Shown here piece after piece: positions 6,904 to 14,435 of a stretch of 64,000 nt of DNA (positions are counted from its first letter, which is position 1; the number at the start of each line of letters is the position of its first letter). The notes under the pieces are model-generated. The model worked only from the letters and a program-made list of their open reading frames with translations, ran no database searches and was not told where the DNA came from. The DNA is taken from positions 1-64,000 of the forward strand of contig CAMVCB010000003.1 in assembly GCA_947165895.1 (NCBI GenBank), in the 5' to 3' direction. The translations under genes and the position numbers were made by a program. The DNA is from an uncultured Treponema sp. (GTDB lineage Bacteria > Spirochaetota > Spirochaetia > Treponematales > Treponemataceae).

Positions 6904-8138
6904 TTTACTTCTCCGTAAGGCTCAAATCTGTAAATGCGGAGCAGGCTGCCGGCAGAAGAAAGCAGGCAGACCGCAAGGGTAAGTACAAAAATAATTGCAG
7001 AAAAAATCACAAGCTGAAATGGACCACTCATGGCAAAGGGCAGGGCAATTTTTTCAGAAATCAAAAAATTAAAAGGAAGGATTATCAAAAGGGAAAGGAA
7101 AATCCCCACCGCACCTCCGGATGTCGCAAGAAGCAAAGCCTCATCAAAAATGATTTTTCCAAGCTCTTTGTGACTTGCTCCCAGTACCCTCAGAATGGAA
7201 AATTCCCTGAGCCGCTCACTGAGGGAAAGTGAAAAAACAAGAGAAAGGGTCAGAAGGGAAATCACCAGAACCAGAAAGCAGATGGCATGCAAAAATACCA
7301 GAATTGAAGAAAGCTTTCCCATTAAATCAGAAATAAAGCTCTGACTCTGAATGATTTCAACCTTCTGGCTGCTGCCGGCATTCTCCAGTGCCCGCCTTAT
7401 CCTCAGGGCAGTGCTGTCGGGCCGCTCGCCGGGGGCAAGCTTTACATAAATCACGCTGACCTTACTGTCAAAATCATCACCGGAAAGAAAGCCGTAGCCC
7501 CTTTCTCTGGCATCCAGATAGATTTTTTTCAGCGTGTCCATATCGGCATAAATGACGTTATCCATACCAGAGCCGCTTTTTGCAAGCCTGGAAAGAATTT
7601 TATGATACCGGCCAAAAAATTTTACGGTTTTCTTTTTCGCTTCAATATTACAGCCGGCAAAAAGAATTTCTTCGGCATGGCTCCCGTCTCCGGTATTAAT
7701 AAGCCTTTTATTAAAATGGTCCTTTGCCCAGCTTTGCAGGATAAAATCACTCTGGGGATTAAAACCGATAATCTGCACGGGAAAATCACAGCAGCTTTCG
7801 GTAAGGGTGGCAAGAAAAACCTGACTTGAAAGCCTTTCAATTCCCTGCACCCCGTTCACAATTTCCTCAAGGCCCTTATCCATGTAAAAATAATTTGGGC
7901 TGCCGTTCAAAAGAAGGCCCTGCATTTTCTGTTCAGCCCCCTCCGGCACAATCATAAGGTCGGCACCAATCCGGGATTGAATGCCCCTTACACCCTTTTT
8001 CAAACTGGAGGTCAGAATCAGGCTTCCCAGAAGAAGGGCCGAGGACAGGGCTATCAGAGCAAGCAGAGCCGCACTTCTGTAAGGCTTTTTTTTGAGGTTT
8101 GAAAGTGCCAGATAAGAAGGTGTTATCTTTTTTTCCAT
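6900..8138 (-). CDS. ABC transporter permease, FtsX/MacB type
   Basis: This 412-residue protein has one N-terminal membrane segment (about 20-45, LLALIALSSALLLGSLILTSSL), a large extracytoplasmic MacB-like domain (about 50-275) and three C-terminal membrane segments (about 280-405), the standard FtsX-family layout. It contains the cytoplasmic coupling sequence REFSILRVLGASHKELG between TM2 and TM3. It is translationally coupled to the ATPase downstream (4-bp overlap) and overlaps the DUF4418 gene upstream by 16 bp, so the three form one unit. Substrate unknown. Confidence 0.88.
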   Translation of the reverse strand: MEKKITPSYLALSNLKKKPYRSAALLALIALSSALLLGSLILTSSLKKGVRGIQSRIGADLMIVPEGAEQKMQGLLLNGSPNYFYMDKGLEEIVNGVQGIERLSSQVFLATLTESCCDFPVQIIGFNPQSDFILQSWAKDHFNKRLINTGDGSHAEEILFAGCNIEAKKKTVKFFGRYHKILSRLAKSGSGMDNVIYADMDTLKKIYLDARERGYGFLSGDDFDSKVSVIYVKLAPGERPDSTALRIRRALENAGSSQKVEIIQSQSFISDLMGKLSSILVFLHAICFLVLVISLLTLSLVFSLSLSERLREFSILRVLGASHKELGKIIFDEALLLATSGGAVGIFLSLLIILPFNFLISEKIALPFAMSGPFQLVIFSAIIFVLTLAVCLLSSAGSLLRIYRFEPYGEVK

Positions 8139-8518
8139 AAAATTACGCTTTGAACAAGTCCGGTGACAAGAATCAGAATTCCGAATACCACTAATACAGG
8201 CTGAGCAACAGCATGACAGTGCATTTTTTTCATTGCGCAGACGCCGATTAAAAGAGTCGGTGTCAGGAAAATACCTGCCGCATTAATAATTATTCCTATA
8301 TTCACTCCCAGCTGAAGAGCCGGAGCCCGGGTAAGGACCTTTACAAAGCCAAGCAGAGCTAGGGAAAGCCCCAGAAAAAGTTCTACCCTGGCAGTCCAGA
8401 AGCATTTCATGATTTTTTCACCGGCCTTGCAGACATGAGCAAAGGAATATGGAGCGGCTGCCGTCAAAAGGCCAAGCAAAATAAAGAAAAAAGCAAAAAT
8501 TAAGTTAGATTTTTTCAT
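8123..8518 (-). CDS. DUF4418 family membrane protein
   Basis: This 131-residue protein has four predicted membrane segments (about 5-25, 45-65, 70-95 and 108-128). It has the conserved Cys/His pattern of DUF4418 (HVCKAGEKIMKCFWTARVE and IGVCAMKKMHCH), which suggests metal or thiol chemistry near the membrane. It is first in an operon with an FtsX-type permease and its ATPase and is probably an accessory subunit of that transporter. The gene is divergent from the PatB-type lyase gene, with the paired operators between them. On the minus strand one operator contains TTGACT, followed 16 bp on by TATAAC, so both directions could be controlled together. Good ribosome site GGAG. Confidence 0.75.
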   Translation of the reverse strand: MKKSNLIFAFFFILLGLLTAAAPYSFAHVCKAGEKIMKCFWTARVELFLGLSLALLGFVKVLTRAPALQLGVNIGIIINAAGIFLTPTLLIGVCAMKKMHCHAVAQPVLVVFGILILVTGLVQSVILWKKR

Positions 8519-8544
8519 ATAAAATCATCTCCTGAAAAAAGTAT

Positions 8545-8605
8545 TACCTATTGATTTAGTAGGTAATCTAAGTTATAATATTAACACCTAGTAAGTCAAT
8601 AGGTA
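8545..8605. promoter_or_regulatory. Divergent promoter region with two Rrf2-type operators
   Basis: Palindromes lie at 8545-8565 (TACCTA-N9-TAGGTA) and 8585-8605 (CACCTA-N9-TAGGTA), centres again exactly 40 bp apart. Plus-strand promoter: TTGATT (8551-8556), 17 bp, TATAAT (8574-8579). The minus strand offers TTGACT-N16-TATAAC for the DUF4418 operon. The -35 of each direction is embedded in an operator. Confidence 0.8.
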
Positions 8606-8619
8606 AATCAGGAGATAAC

Positions 8620-9798
8620 ATGAGTTTTAATTTTGATAAAGTTATAGACAGAAAGAATACCTTTGCGGCAAAAACTGACCTTGCAGAAAAACGCAATAAG
8701 CCTGTGGATGCCCTGCCCCTCTGGATTGCCGACATGGATTTTCCGACGGCGCCCGCAATAAATGAAGCAATAAAAGAAAGGGCTGAGCACGGAATTTACG
8801 GTTACAGCCGGCCGGACGACCGTTACTACAGGGCAGTAAAAAAATGGCTTAAAGAGCGTCATGATTTTTCTGTTTCTGATGAAGAAATTGTAAATACTCC
8901 GGGTGTTGTTTTTGCAATCGGAACTGCAATCCGGGCCTTTACGGAAAAAGGAGACGGAGTTCTGATTCAGAGGCCGGTTTACTATCCTTTTTCAAATGTG
9001 ATTAACGTAAACGAACGCAGGCTGGTAAACAATCCCCTTGTTTTCAAAAACGGCCACTATGAAATTGATTTTGAAGATTTTGAAAGGAAAATTGTAAGCG
9101 AAAAGGTAAAGCTTTTTATTTTCTGTTCGCCCCACAATCCGGGAGGAAGGGTCTGGAAAAAAGAAGAGCTTGAAAGGATTTCTGCCATCTGCTTAAAGCA
9201 TAAGCTTCTTGTCGTAAGTGATGAAATCCATTCGGACATAACCTTTGACGGTCATAAGCACACTGTTTATGCAAGTCTTTCAAAAGAGGCGGCAGAAAAT
9301 TCGATTATCTGCACTTCGCCAAGTAAAACCTTTAATCTGGCTGGGCTTCAGTTTTCAAACATCATCATCAGAAATAAAAAGCTGAGGGAAGAATTTCAGA
9401 GGGAAATTGACCGTACCGGCTATGATGAGCCCAGCCTTATGGGACTGATTGCTGCCACCGCGGCCTATGAAAAGGGCGGGGAATGGTTTGACCAGGCAAA
9501 AAAATACATTCAGGAAAATATTGATTTTACCGTGGAATATGTGGCAAAGCACTGCCCGAGAATTACCGTGCACCGGCCGGAAGGCAGCTATCTTGTCTGG
9601 CTTGATTTTTCGGCCTTTACGGAGCTTTCTGACCTTGAGCTTTCAAAAAGAATTCTGAACAGGGCAAAGGTCTGGCTGGATTACGGCGCTATGTTCGGAC
9701 CGGAGGGAGAAAAATTCCAGCGCATAAATGTTGCAACGCCCCGCAGCATCCTGGAAGAGGCTTTAAAGCGAATTTGTAAGGAGTTTACTAATGTATAA
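8620..9798 (+). CDS. patB: MalY/PatB family cystathionine beta-lyase (C-S lyase)
   Basis: This 392-residue fold-type I PLP enzyme has the PatB/MalY signature N-terminus (LPLWIADMDFPTAP, about 33-46), the CSPHNPGGRVW loop near 169-179 and the PLP lysine in SPSKTFNLAG (Lys236). The family cleaves cystathionine or cysteine to pyruvate, ammonia and a thiol or H2S. Some members also act as regulators. The gene overlaps the following Rrf2 regulator gene by 8 bp. Its promoter contains two operator copies. Ribosome site AGGAG. The role in methionine or cysteine metabolism follows from the family and from the shared operator with the trans-sulfuration gene at 5010. Confidence 0.88.
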   Translation: MSFNFDKVIDRKNTFAAKTDLAEKRNKPVDALPLWIADMDFPTAPAINEAIKERAEHGIYGYSRPDDRYYRAVKKWLKERHDFSVSDEEIVNTPGVVFAIGTAIRAFTEKGDGVLIQRPVYYPFSNVINVNERRLVNNPLVFKNGHYEIDFEDFERKIVSEKVKLFIFCSPHNPGGRVWKKEELERISAICLKHKLLVVSDEIHSDITFDGHKHTVYASLSKEAAENSIICTSPSKTFNLAGLQFSNIIIRNKKLREEFQREIDRTGYDEPSLMGLIAATAAYEKGGEWFDQAKKYIQENIDFTVEYVAKHCPRITVHRPEGSYLVWLDFSAFTELSDLELSKRILNRAKVWLDYGAMFGPEGEKFQRINVATPRSILEEALKRICKEFTNV

Positions 9799-10216
9799 AA
9801 TTTCAACGCGGGGTCAGTATGCCCTGCTGGTTATGACGGATCTGGCCGAAAACAAAGACGGCTCCTACACGCCGCTCAAGCTGCTTTCCCACAGGAGGAA
9901 TCTTTCGGTAAAGTATCTGGAGCAGATTTTGATTCAGCTGGGAAAGGCGGGACTTGTGACCGGAAACCGGGGAAGCAACGGGGGCTATAAGCTTAGCCGG
10001 GAAGCGGAAAGCTATACGGCGGGGGAAATTCTTCGTGCCATGGAGGGGGAGCTTTCGCCGCGCAGCCCTTCGGAAAGCCCCTATCTGACTTCGCATGCAA
10101 CAGAAAGCTTCTGGAGTAATTTTGAGGACACGGTAAACCGCTATGTTGATTCGGTGACGCTGGAAAAGCTTGCCAGGGAGAACCGGGAATTTACGGGCTT
10201 TGATTACTGTATATAA
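9791..10216 (+). CDS. Rrf2-family transcriptional regulator (CymR-like)
   Basis: This 141-residue protein is a typical Rrf2 winged helix-turn-helix: MYKISTRGQYALLVM at the start, recognition region SVKYLEQILIQLGKAGLV (about 38-55) and the wing GNRGSNGGYKLSR. It lacks the three clustered cysteines that hold Fe-S in IscR/NsrR; the only Cys is the second-last residue. This fits the CymR subgroup that senses cysteine status with cysteine synthase. It is cotranscribed with the PatB-type gene (8-bp overlap, ribosome site AAGGAG inside that gene). The paired TACCTA-N9-TAGGTA sites before that gene and the gene at 5010 are its probable targets. The pyrE -10 element lies right after its stop codon. 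Confidence 0.85.
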   Translation: MYKISTRGQYALLVMTDLAENKDGSYTPLKLLSHRRNLSVKYLEQILIQLGKAGLVTGNRGSNGGYKLSREAESYTAGEILRAMEGELSPRSPSESPYLTSHATESFWSNFEDTVNRYVDSVTLEKLARENREFTGFDYCI

Positions 10217-10219
10217 AAA

Positions 10220-10228
10220 TGCTAAAAT
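10220..10228 (+). promoter_or_regulatory. Extended -10 element of pyrE (leaderless)
   Basis: TGC-TAAAAT lies exactly 6 nt before the pyrE ATG, so transcription would begin at or next to the start codon. No Shine-Dalgarno sequence is present. Confidence 0.55.
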
Positions 10229-10234
10229 CAGGCT

Positions 10235-10924
10235 ATGGAAGATTACAAAAAAGAATTTATTGATTTTATGCTTGAATGTCAGGTTTTGAAGTTCGGGTCG
10301 TTTACGCTCAAAAGCGGACGACAGTCACCTTTCTTTATGAACGCAGGCGCTTATGTTACCGGAAGCCAGCTTGCCCGTCTTGGTGAGTTTTACGCAAAGG
10401 CAATTCACGACAACTTTGGAGATGATTTTGACGTACTTTTTGGCCCGGCTTACAAGGGCATTCCTCTTGCAACAGCCTGCACAATCGCCTATTCAAAGCT
10501 TTACGGAAAGGAAATCAAATACTGCTCTGACCGCAAGGAAGAAAAAGATCACGGAGCCGACAAGGGTGCCCTGCTTGGTTACAAAATCAAGGACGGCGAC
10601 CGGGTTGTAATTATTGAAGACGTTACAACTTCGGGAAAATCTATAGAAGAAACTTATCCAAAAATCAAGGCTCAGGAAAATACTCCGGGAGCAATTAAAA
10701 TTGTTGGTGAAATAGTAAGTCTTGACCGCCGTGAAAAAGCGCCGGACACTACAAAATCGGCTCTGGAAACAATTTCAGAAAAATACGGATTCCCGGCACG
10801 CGCAATCGTAAGCATGGATGACGTAATTGATGCCCTTTACACAAAGGGCGATAAAAAGGTTATTACGGAAGAAATAAAAGTACAGATTGATAAATATTAC
10901 GAAATATACGGAGTAAAAAATTAA
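10235..10924 (+). CDS. pyrE: Orotate phosphoribosyltransferase
   Basis: This 229-residue enzyme joins orotate and PRPP to give orotidine monophosphate, the fifth step of pyrimidine synthesis. It shows the PRPP-binding motif VVIIEDVTTSGKSIEE (about 127-142) and FGPAYKGIPLA near 69-79. The start has no ribosome site but lies 6 nt after an extended -10 element, implying a leaderless mRNA separate from the sulfur operon that ends 18 bp upstream. Other pyrimidine genes (pyrB, pyrI, pyrC) lie at 51-54 kb. A long bidirectional terminator follows. Confidence 0.93.
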   Translation: MEDYKKEFIDFMLECQVLKFGSFTLKSGRQSPFFMNAGAYVTGSQLARLGEFYAKAIHDNFGDDFDVLFGPAYKGIPLATACTIAYSKLYGKEIKYCSDRKEEKDHGADKGALLGYKIKDGDRVVIIEDVTTSGKSIEETYPKIKAQENTPGAIKIVGEIVSLDRREKAPDTTKSALETISEKYGFPARAIVSMDDVIDALYTKGDKKVITEEIKVQIDKYYEIYGVKN

Positions 10925-10935
10925 CATAAATCCAT

Positions 10936-11022
10936 AAAAAAGCGGGTCCCAGCGACGACGGAAATCAAGGTATCACCCCCTCTCGGGTTCCCCCTTAATT
11001 TCCGTCTGCGTCCCGCTTTTTT
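10936..11022. terminator. Bidirectional terminator between pyrE and yhbY
   Basis: A-tract/AGCGGG at 10936-10946 pairs with CCCGCT/T-tract at 11012-11022. An inner stem GACGGAAAT/ATTTCCGTC (10957-10965/10998-11006) extends it. T-runs lie at both ends for convergent genes. Confidence 0.8.
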
Positions 11023-11027
11023 ACAAT

Positions 11028-11312
11028 CTACTTTTCTTCTTCGTCTTCCTTTTCGCGGAATAGAATTGCGACGTTTCCGATAATGCGGACAAGAGTTGCG
11101 TCGCAGTCCTGGCAAAGCTGATTTACCAGTTCTACCTTTTCGTCTTTGAATTCATTAAACTTAATTTTGATTAATTCGTGGGCGGCAAGGGACTGGTCTA
11201 CCATCTTTGTTACTCCGTCAGTAACTCCGGCGCCCCCTACAATTACTACAGGCTGCAGATCATGAGCAGCCTTTTCCAATTCTTTTCTCTGTTTACTGCT
11301 TAATTCAATCAT
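11028..11312 (-). CDS. yhbY: YhbY-type RNA-binding protein (CRM domain)
   Basis: This 94-residue single CRM-domain protein has the typical start LSSKQRKELEKAAHDLQPVV, the GxxG loop (IVGGAGVTDG) and helix HELIKIKFNEF. E. coli YhbY binds pre-50S ribosomal particles, so a role in ribosome assembly is likely. It starts inside the end of the OppA-like gene (8-bp overlap, ATGATTGA), which makes it the last gene of a three-gene minus-strand operon. Confidence 0.88.
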   Translation of the reverse strand: MIELSSKQRKELEKAAHDLQPVVIVGGAGVTDGVTKMVDQSLAAHELIKIKFNEFKDEKVELVNQLCQDCDATLVRIIGNVAILFREKEDEEEK

Positions 11313-12963
11313 TGGGATATTTTACAACGTTATTCAGCTTTTTTACAACAGGTTCTTTCTTGTAAAGATATTTCAGCGGATGAAGGTCAAAGGAATTTGG
11401 TGCCCAGCCGCCGACTTCTGCAAGATTGAGGATATTAAAGGAAACCGGATGATAAAGGGGAATAATCAGACCGTTATCCAGCAAAATTGTTTCAGCTTCG
11501 GCAAGCAGTTTAAGGCGCTCACTTTCACCGACAACTGCCGCCTTTTCCAGAAGTTCATCATAGCGGGAGTTTGACCAGCCGGAATCATTGAGGGTCGAAG
11601 TTGATGAAAAAAGCTCCAGGAAGGCAAGAGGGTCAGCAAAATCACCAATCCAGGTATAGGCAAACAAATCTGAATCAGATTTTTTAACTCCCGGAAGGTA
11701 AGTCTGAACCGGAACCTCCTTAATAACAAGCTCAACTCCAAGAGGCTCCAGAGCCTTTCGGAAAGCTTCAATTTTCTCCTCTGTCAAAACATACTGGGTC
11801 AGCTCAAAGGTCAGCTTAAGCTTCTGGTCGGCAGGGATGTCGTATTTTCTGCGGGCTTCATTCATTTTATTGAGAGCTTCCCTCTCGTCTGTGTAGTCAA
11901 AGCCCTGTACGGTCGGATAGCCGGGCAGCGGGTAAACAAAGGTTGTTGCCGGAACAATCGGGTTGCCCCGCAAAACGTCCCAGGGTACCGCTTCCAGAAT
12001 GGCATTTCGGAATTCAGGATAATCCCAGACTGAGGTTTTCTTTACGCCATATTCATCTGCCGCTTTAGCACGGGAGGTTTTAAAGAAGTAGTAGGCTGTA
12101 CCAAACTCTGCATCCATGCGGATTGCGGACTTATTCAAAAGCTTTTCCGGATTCAGGTCGGCAATTACCCAGTCAACCTGTCCGTCATTAAAAAGCCAGG
12201 TTGTTTCATCTGCCCCGCTGGACTGAATAAAAGTTATCTGTTCAATATGAGTATTGGCGGCATCCCAGTATTGCGGATTTTTCTTCAGTACAATCTGCTT
12301 TTCATTCATATCATCAAGGACAAAAGCCCCTGAATAAACGTCCGGGTTTCTGTGAATCACAGAGAAGGCTGAATGACACAAAACCTTGGGAAGGTAATTT
12401 GCCGGACGGTTAAGATAAACAGAAAGTGTATTTTCATCATTTGCGTAAATTCCCACTTCGCCGGCAGGAATCTCGCCCCGGCGGAACTCAGCCGCACCGC
12501 GGATTATATCAAGCAGGGAGGCATAAGGAGCCTGAGGGGTAGAAAGCAGGGAAAGCCAGGAATCCCTGACATCCTGTGCGGTGATTTTCTGGCCGTTACT
12601 AAAGCGGGCATCCTCCCGGATAATAAACTGCATTCTTTTTTTATCGCGGCTGACCCTGTAATCCTTTGCAATTGCATACTGAGGCTCAAGTGTCAGGGGA
12701 TTATAGGAAAAAAGTCCCTCGTAGAGGCCGGTTAAAATCTGTGAATCAGAAGCGTAAGAGGTAATCTGGGGATTCAGCTCATGAATTCTTGCAGGTTCAA
12801 CAATGATGAAATTTTTCTGCAGCTCGGGATTTACTTCAGGCTCAGCAGTCTCCTGCAAAAGCTCCTCGTCACCCTGATCCTGCGCCGCATCCTGAGAAAA
12901 ACACAAAGCAGCGGCAAAAAATGCTGCCAGTGCAAAGGCTATAAGCTTTTTATTTTGCTTCAT
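11305..12963 (-). CDS. Family 5 extracellular solute-binding protein (OppA/DppA-like)
   Basis: About 552 residues counted from ATG at 12963; an in-frame TTG nine bases upstream is too close to AGGA to be preferred. A hydrophobic signal peptide (KKLIAFALAAFFAAALCFSQ) has no convincing lipobox, so the protein is probably periplasmic. The SBP_bac_5 layout is clear: PRIHELNPQ-like start, LYEGLFSYNPLTLEPQYAIA, DARFSNGQKITAQDVRDSW, and C-terminal WIGDFADPLAFLELFSS. The family binds oligopeptides or nickel for ABC import or sensing. No permease or ATPase genes are adjacent, so its partner must lie elsewhere. It overlaps the upstream gene by 14 bp and yhbY by 8 bp. Confidence 0.85.
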   Translation of the reverse strand: MKQNKKLIAFALAAFFAAALCFSQDAAQDQGDEELLQETAEPEVNPELQKNFIIVEPARIHELNPQITSYASDSQILTGLYEGLFSYNPLTLEPQYAIAKDYRVSRDKKRMQFIIREDARFSNGQKITAQDVRDSWLSLLSTPQAPYASLLDIIRGAAEFRRGEIPAGEVGIYANDENTLSVYLNRPANYLPKVLCHSAFSVIHRNPDVYSGAFVLDDMNEKQIVLKKNPQYWDAANTHIEQITFIQSSGADETTWLFNDGQVDWVIADLNPEKLLNKSAIRMDAEFGTAYYFFKTSRAKAADEYGVKKTSVWDYPEFRNAILEAVPWDVLRGNPIVPATTFVYPLPGYPTVQGFDYTDEREALNKMNEARRKYDIPADQKLKLTFELTQYVLTEEKIEAFRKALEPLGVELVIKEVPVQTYLPGVKKSDSDLFAYTWIGDFADPLAFLELFSSTSTLNDSGWSNSRYDELLEKAAVVGESERLKLLAEAETILLDNGLIIPLYHPVSFNILNLAEVGGWAPNSFDLHPLKYLYKKEPVVKKLNNVVKYPND

Positions 12964-14410
12964 TATTTGCAATTCCTAATTTCTGCATCTGTTCACGTTC
13001 TTCCTTTACAGAAAGATATTCACCGCGTTTCTTGTTGATGGCAACAATCGAATTACGCAATGCAGAAAGTTCAATCTGAAGGCCTTTTAGTTTAGGGCGG
13101 TTGATGACATCAACTTCCTTCTTAAAATGAATATCCAGAGCATTTATAATAGAAAACAATGATTTTGCTTCCGAAAGCTGCTTGGTTACAAAAGCCAGAA
13201 TCGACTCTTCGTTTGCAGAAATAATCTTATTAAGCTCAGGGCCGCGGTTTGCAATTCCGTTGTAAATGCGGGATTTCTGGGCAAGATTAGTCATAAAATC
13301 ATTAACGTTGATGCTTTCAACCCTTCCCATCTCGCTTTTTGCATCCTTAATGGAAACGTCAACCGTCAGTTCCTTTTCCTTAAGCTTAAAAGCCTTTCTG
13401 ATTGCGGAAATCAGGGCTGAAATTAAGTTCTTTTTCTTCATAAACAAAAGCTTAAAATCATCCTCAAGCTTCTGATGCAGAGTCTGAATTGTAGGAGCAA
13501 GGCCGCCGACCGCAAAAACACTTTCCAGCACCAAGGCTTTAGTGTCCGGCCCCTTCTTTTTAGTCTCCTCTTTTTTCTGAACCTGACGGATTTTAAGGCG
13601 CTGGAAAATTGCAGCCCGTCTCTTATCCCTGTCCTCTGCAAAATCTTCCTGGACAAGGTCGTTTACAAGGTCAGTATAAAGAGGCATTTTTCCCATAGCC
13701 TTAGGGAAAAGACGCTTGATTTCGCCGAATTCACCGTCCGCAGTCGAAGCCGCTTCCTTATTAAATGACGGATTTTCAAGCACACACTTACGAATCTGCC
13801 CCTTGTACATTTCCTTCTGGAATTCAACAAGCTCAGCCATCTCTGAGTTGATTTTTTTAAGGCAGTCCGCGCTCTTCTGAATGGCATCAGAAAGCATGCT
13901 GACCATAACCGGCTGAGCAGCTCCCTTTGCATTCGAAATTACAATTCCAAGAGCCTTGGTATTAACTTTTGCGCTGTTAGGACTAAGGCTGTCCCACTCA
14001 AAAGCTCCGTTAAATTCGGTAAGCTTTTTGATTTTTGGCAGGGTAAGATTATCAAGCGAAAATCTGAAGTTAGTACAGATAAAATCGAGCATGAGTTCAT
14101 AGTCTGAAAACCTCAAACCCAGCTCTTTTGCAATATCACCTTCAGGAAAAGGCTTTGATTCAGGAAGAACGATTTCAGAAATACGCTTATCAAGTCGGTA
14201 TGGATCCGGGATAATAAGACTTTTCTTTGTAAGCAGCTCAAACAAATTTTTTACGATTGTATGAAGCATTCGGTAATCACCGAGCGTCTGAGGCAGCTGT
14301 ACATTATTAAACCATTCCGCTTTCTGAGTTAAAGCTTCCTGTAATTCCTGCTGAAAATTTCCTGATTCTTCCATAAGGTTAATATCGGCAGGATATGTGG
14401 AATTCTTCAC
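12950..14410 (-). CDS. Conserved hypothetical protein, helix-rich
   Basis: This 486-residue protein is not recognised as a known family. It is mostly helical and charged, with long heptad-like stretches (for example KKINSEMAELVEFQKEMYKG and LKGLQIELSALRNSIVAINK) that suggest coiled coils. It has no signal peptide and no membrane segment, so it is probably cytoplasmic. A basic stretch (RRAAIFQRLKIRQVQKKEE) sits mid-protein, near 275-295. Translation appears to start at GTG (14410) with no clear ribosome site. It diverges from murJ, with starts only 25 bp apart. It overlaps the OppA-like gene, so the two are coexpressed. Possibly a spirochaete-specific protein. Confidence 0.7.
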   Translation of the reverse strand: MKNSTYPADINLMEESGNFQQELQEALTQKAEWFNNVQLPQTLGDYRMLHTIVKNLFELLTKKSLIIPDPYRLDKRISEIVLPESKPFPEGDIAKELGLRFSDYELMLDFICTNFRFSLDNLTLPKIKKLTEFNGAFEWDSLSPNSAKVNTKALGIVISNAKGAAQPVMVSMLSDAIQKSADCLKKINSEMAELVEFQKEMYKGQIRKCVLENPSFNKEAASTADGEFGEIKRLFPKAMGKMPLYTDLVNDLVQEDFAEDRDKRRAAIFQRLKIRQVQKKEETKKKGPDTKALVLESVFAVGGLAPTIQTLHQKLEDDFKLLFMKKKNLISALISAIRKAFKLKEKELTVDVSIKDAKSEMGRVESINVNDFMTNLAQKSRIYNGIANRGPELNKIISANEESILAFVTKQLSEAKSLFSIINALDIHFKKEVDVINRPKLKGLQIELSALRNSIVAINKKRGEYLSVKEEREQMQKLGIANNEAK

Positions 14411-14435
14411 AAATTTACACTATTCTTTATTAATC

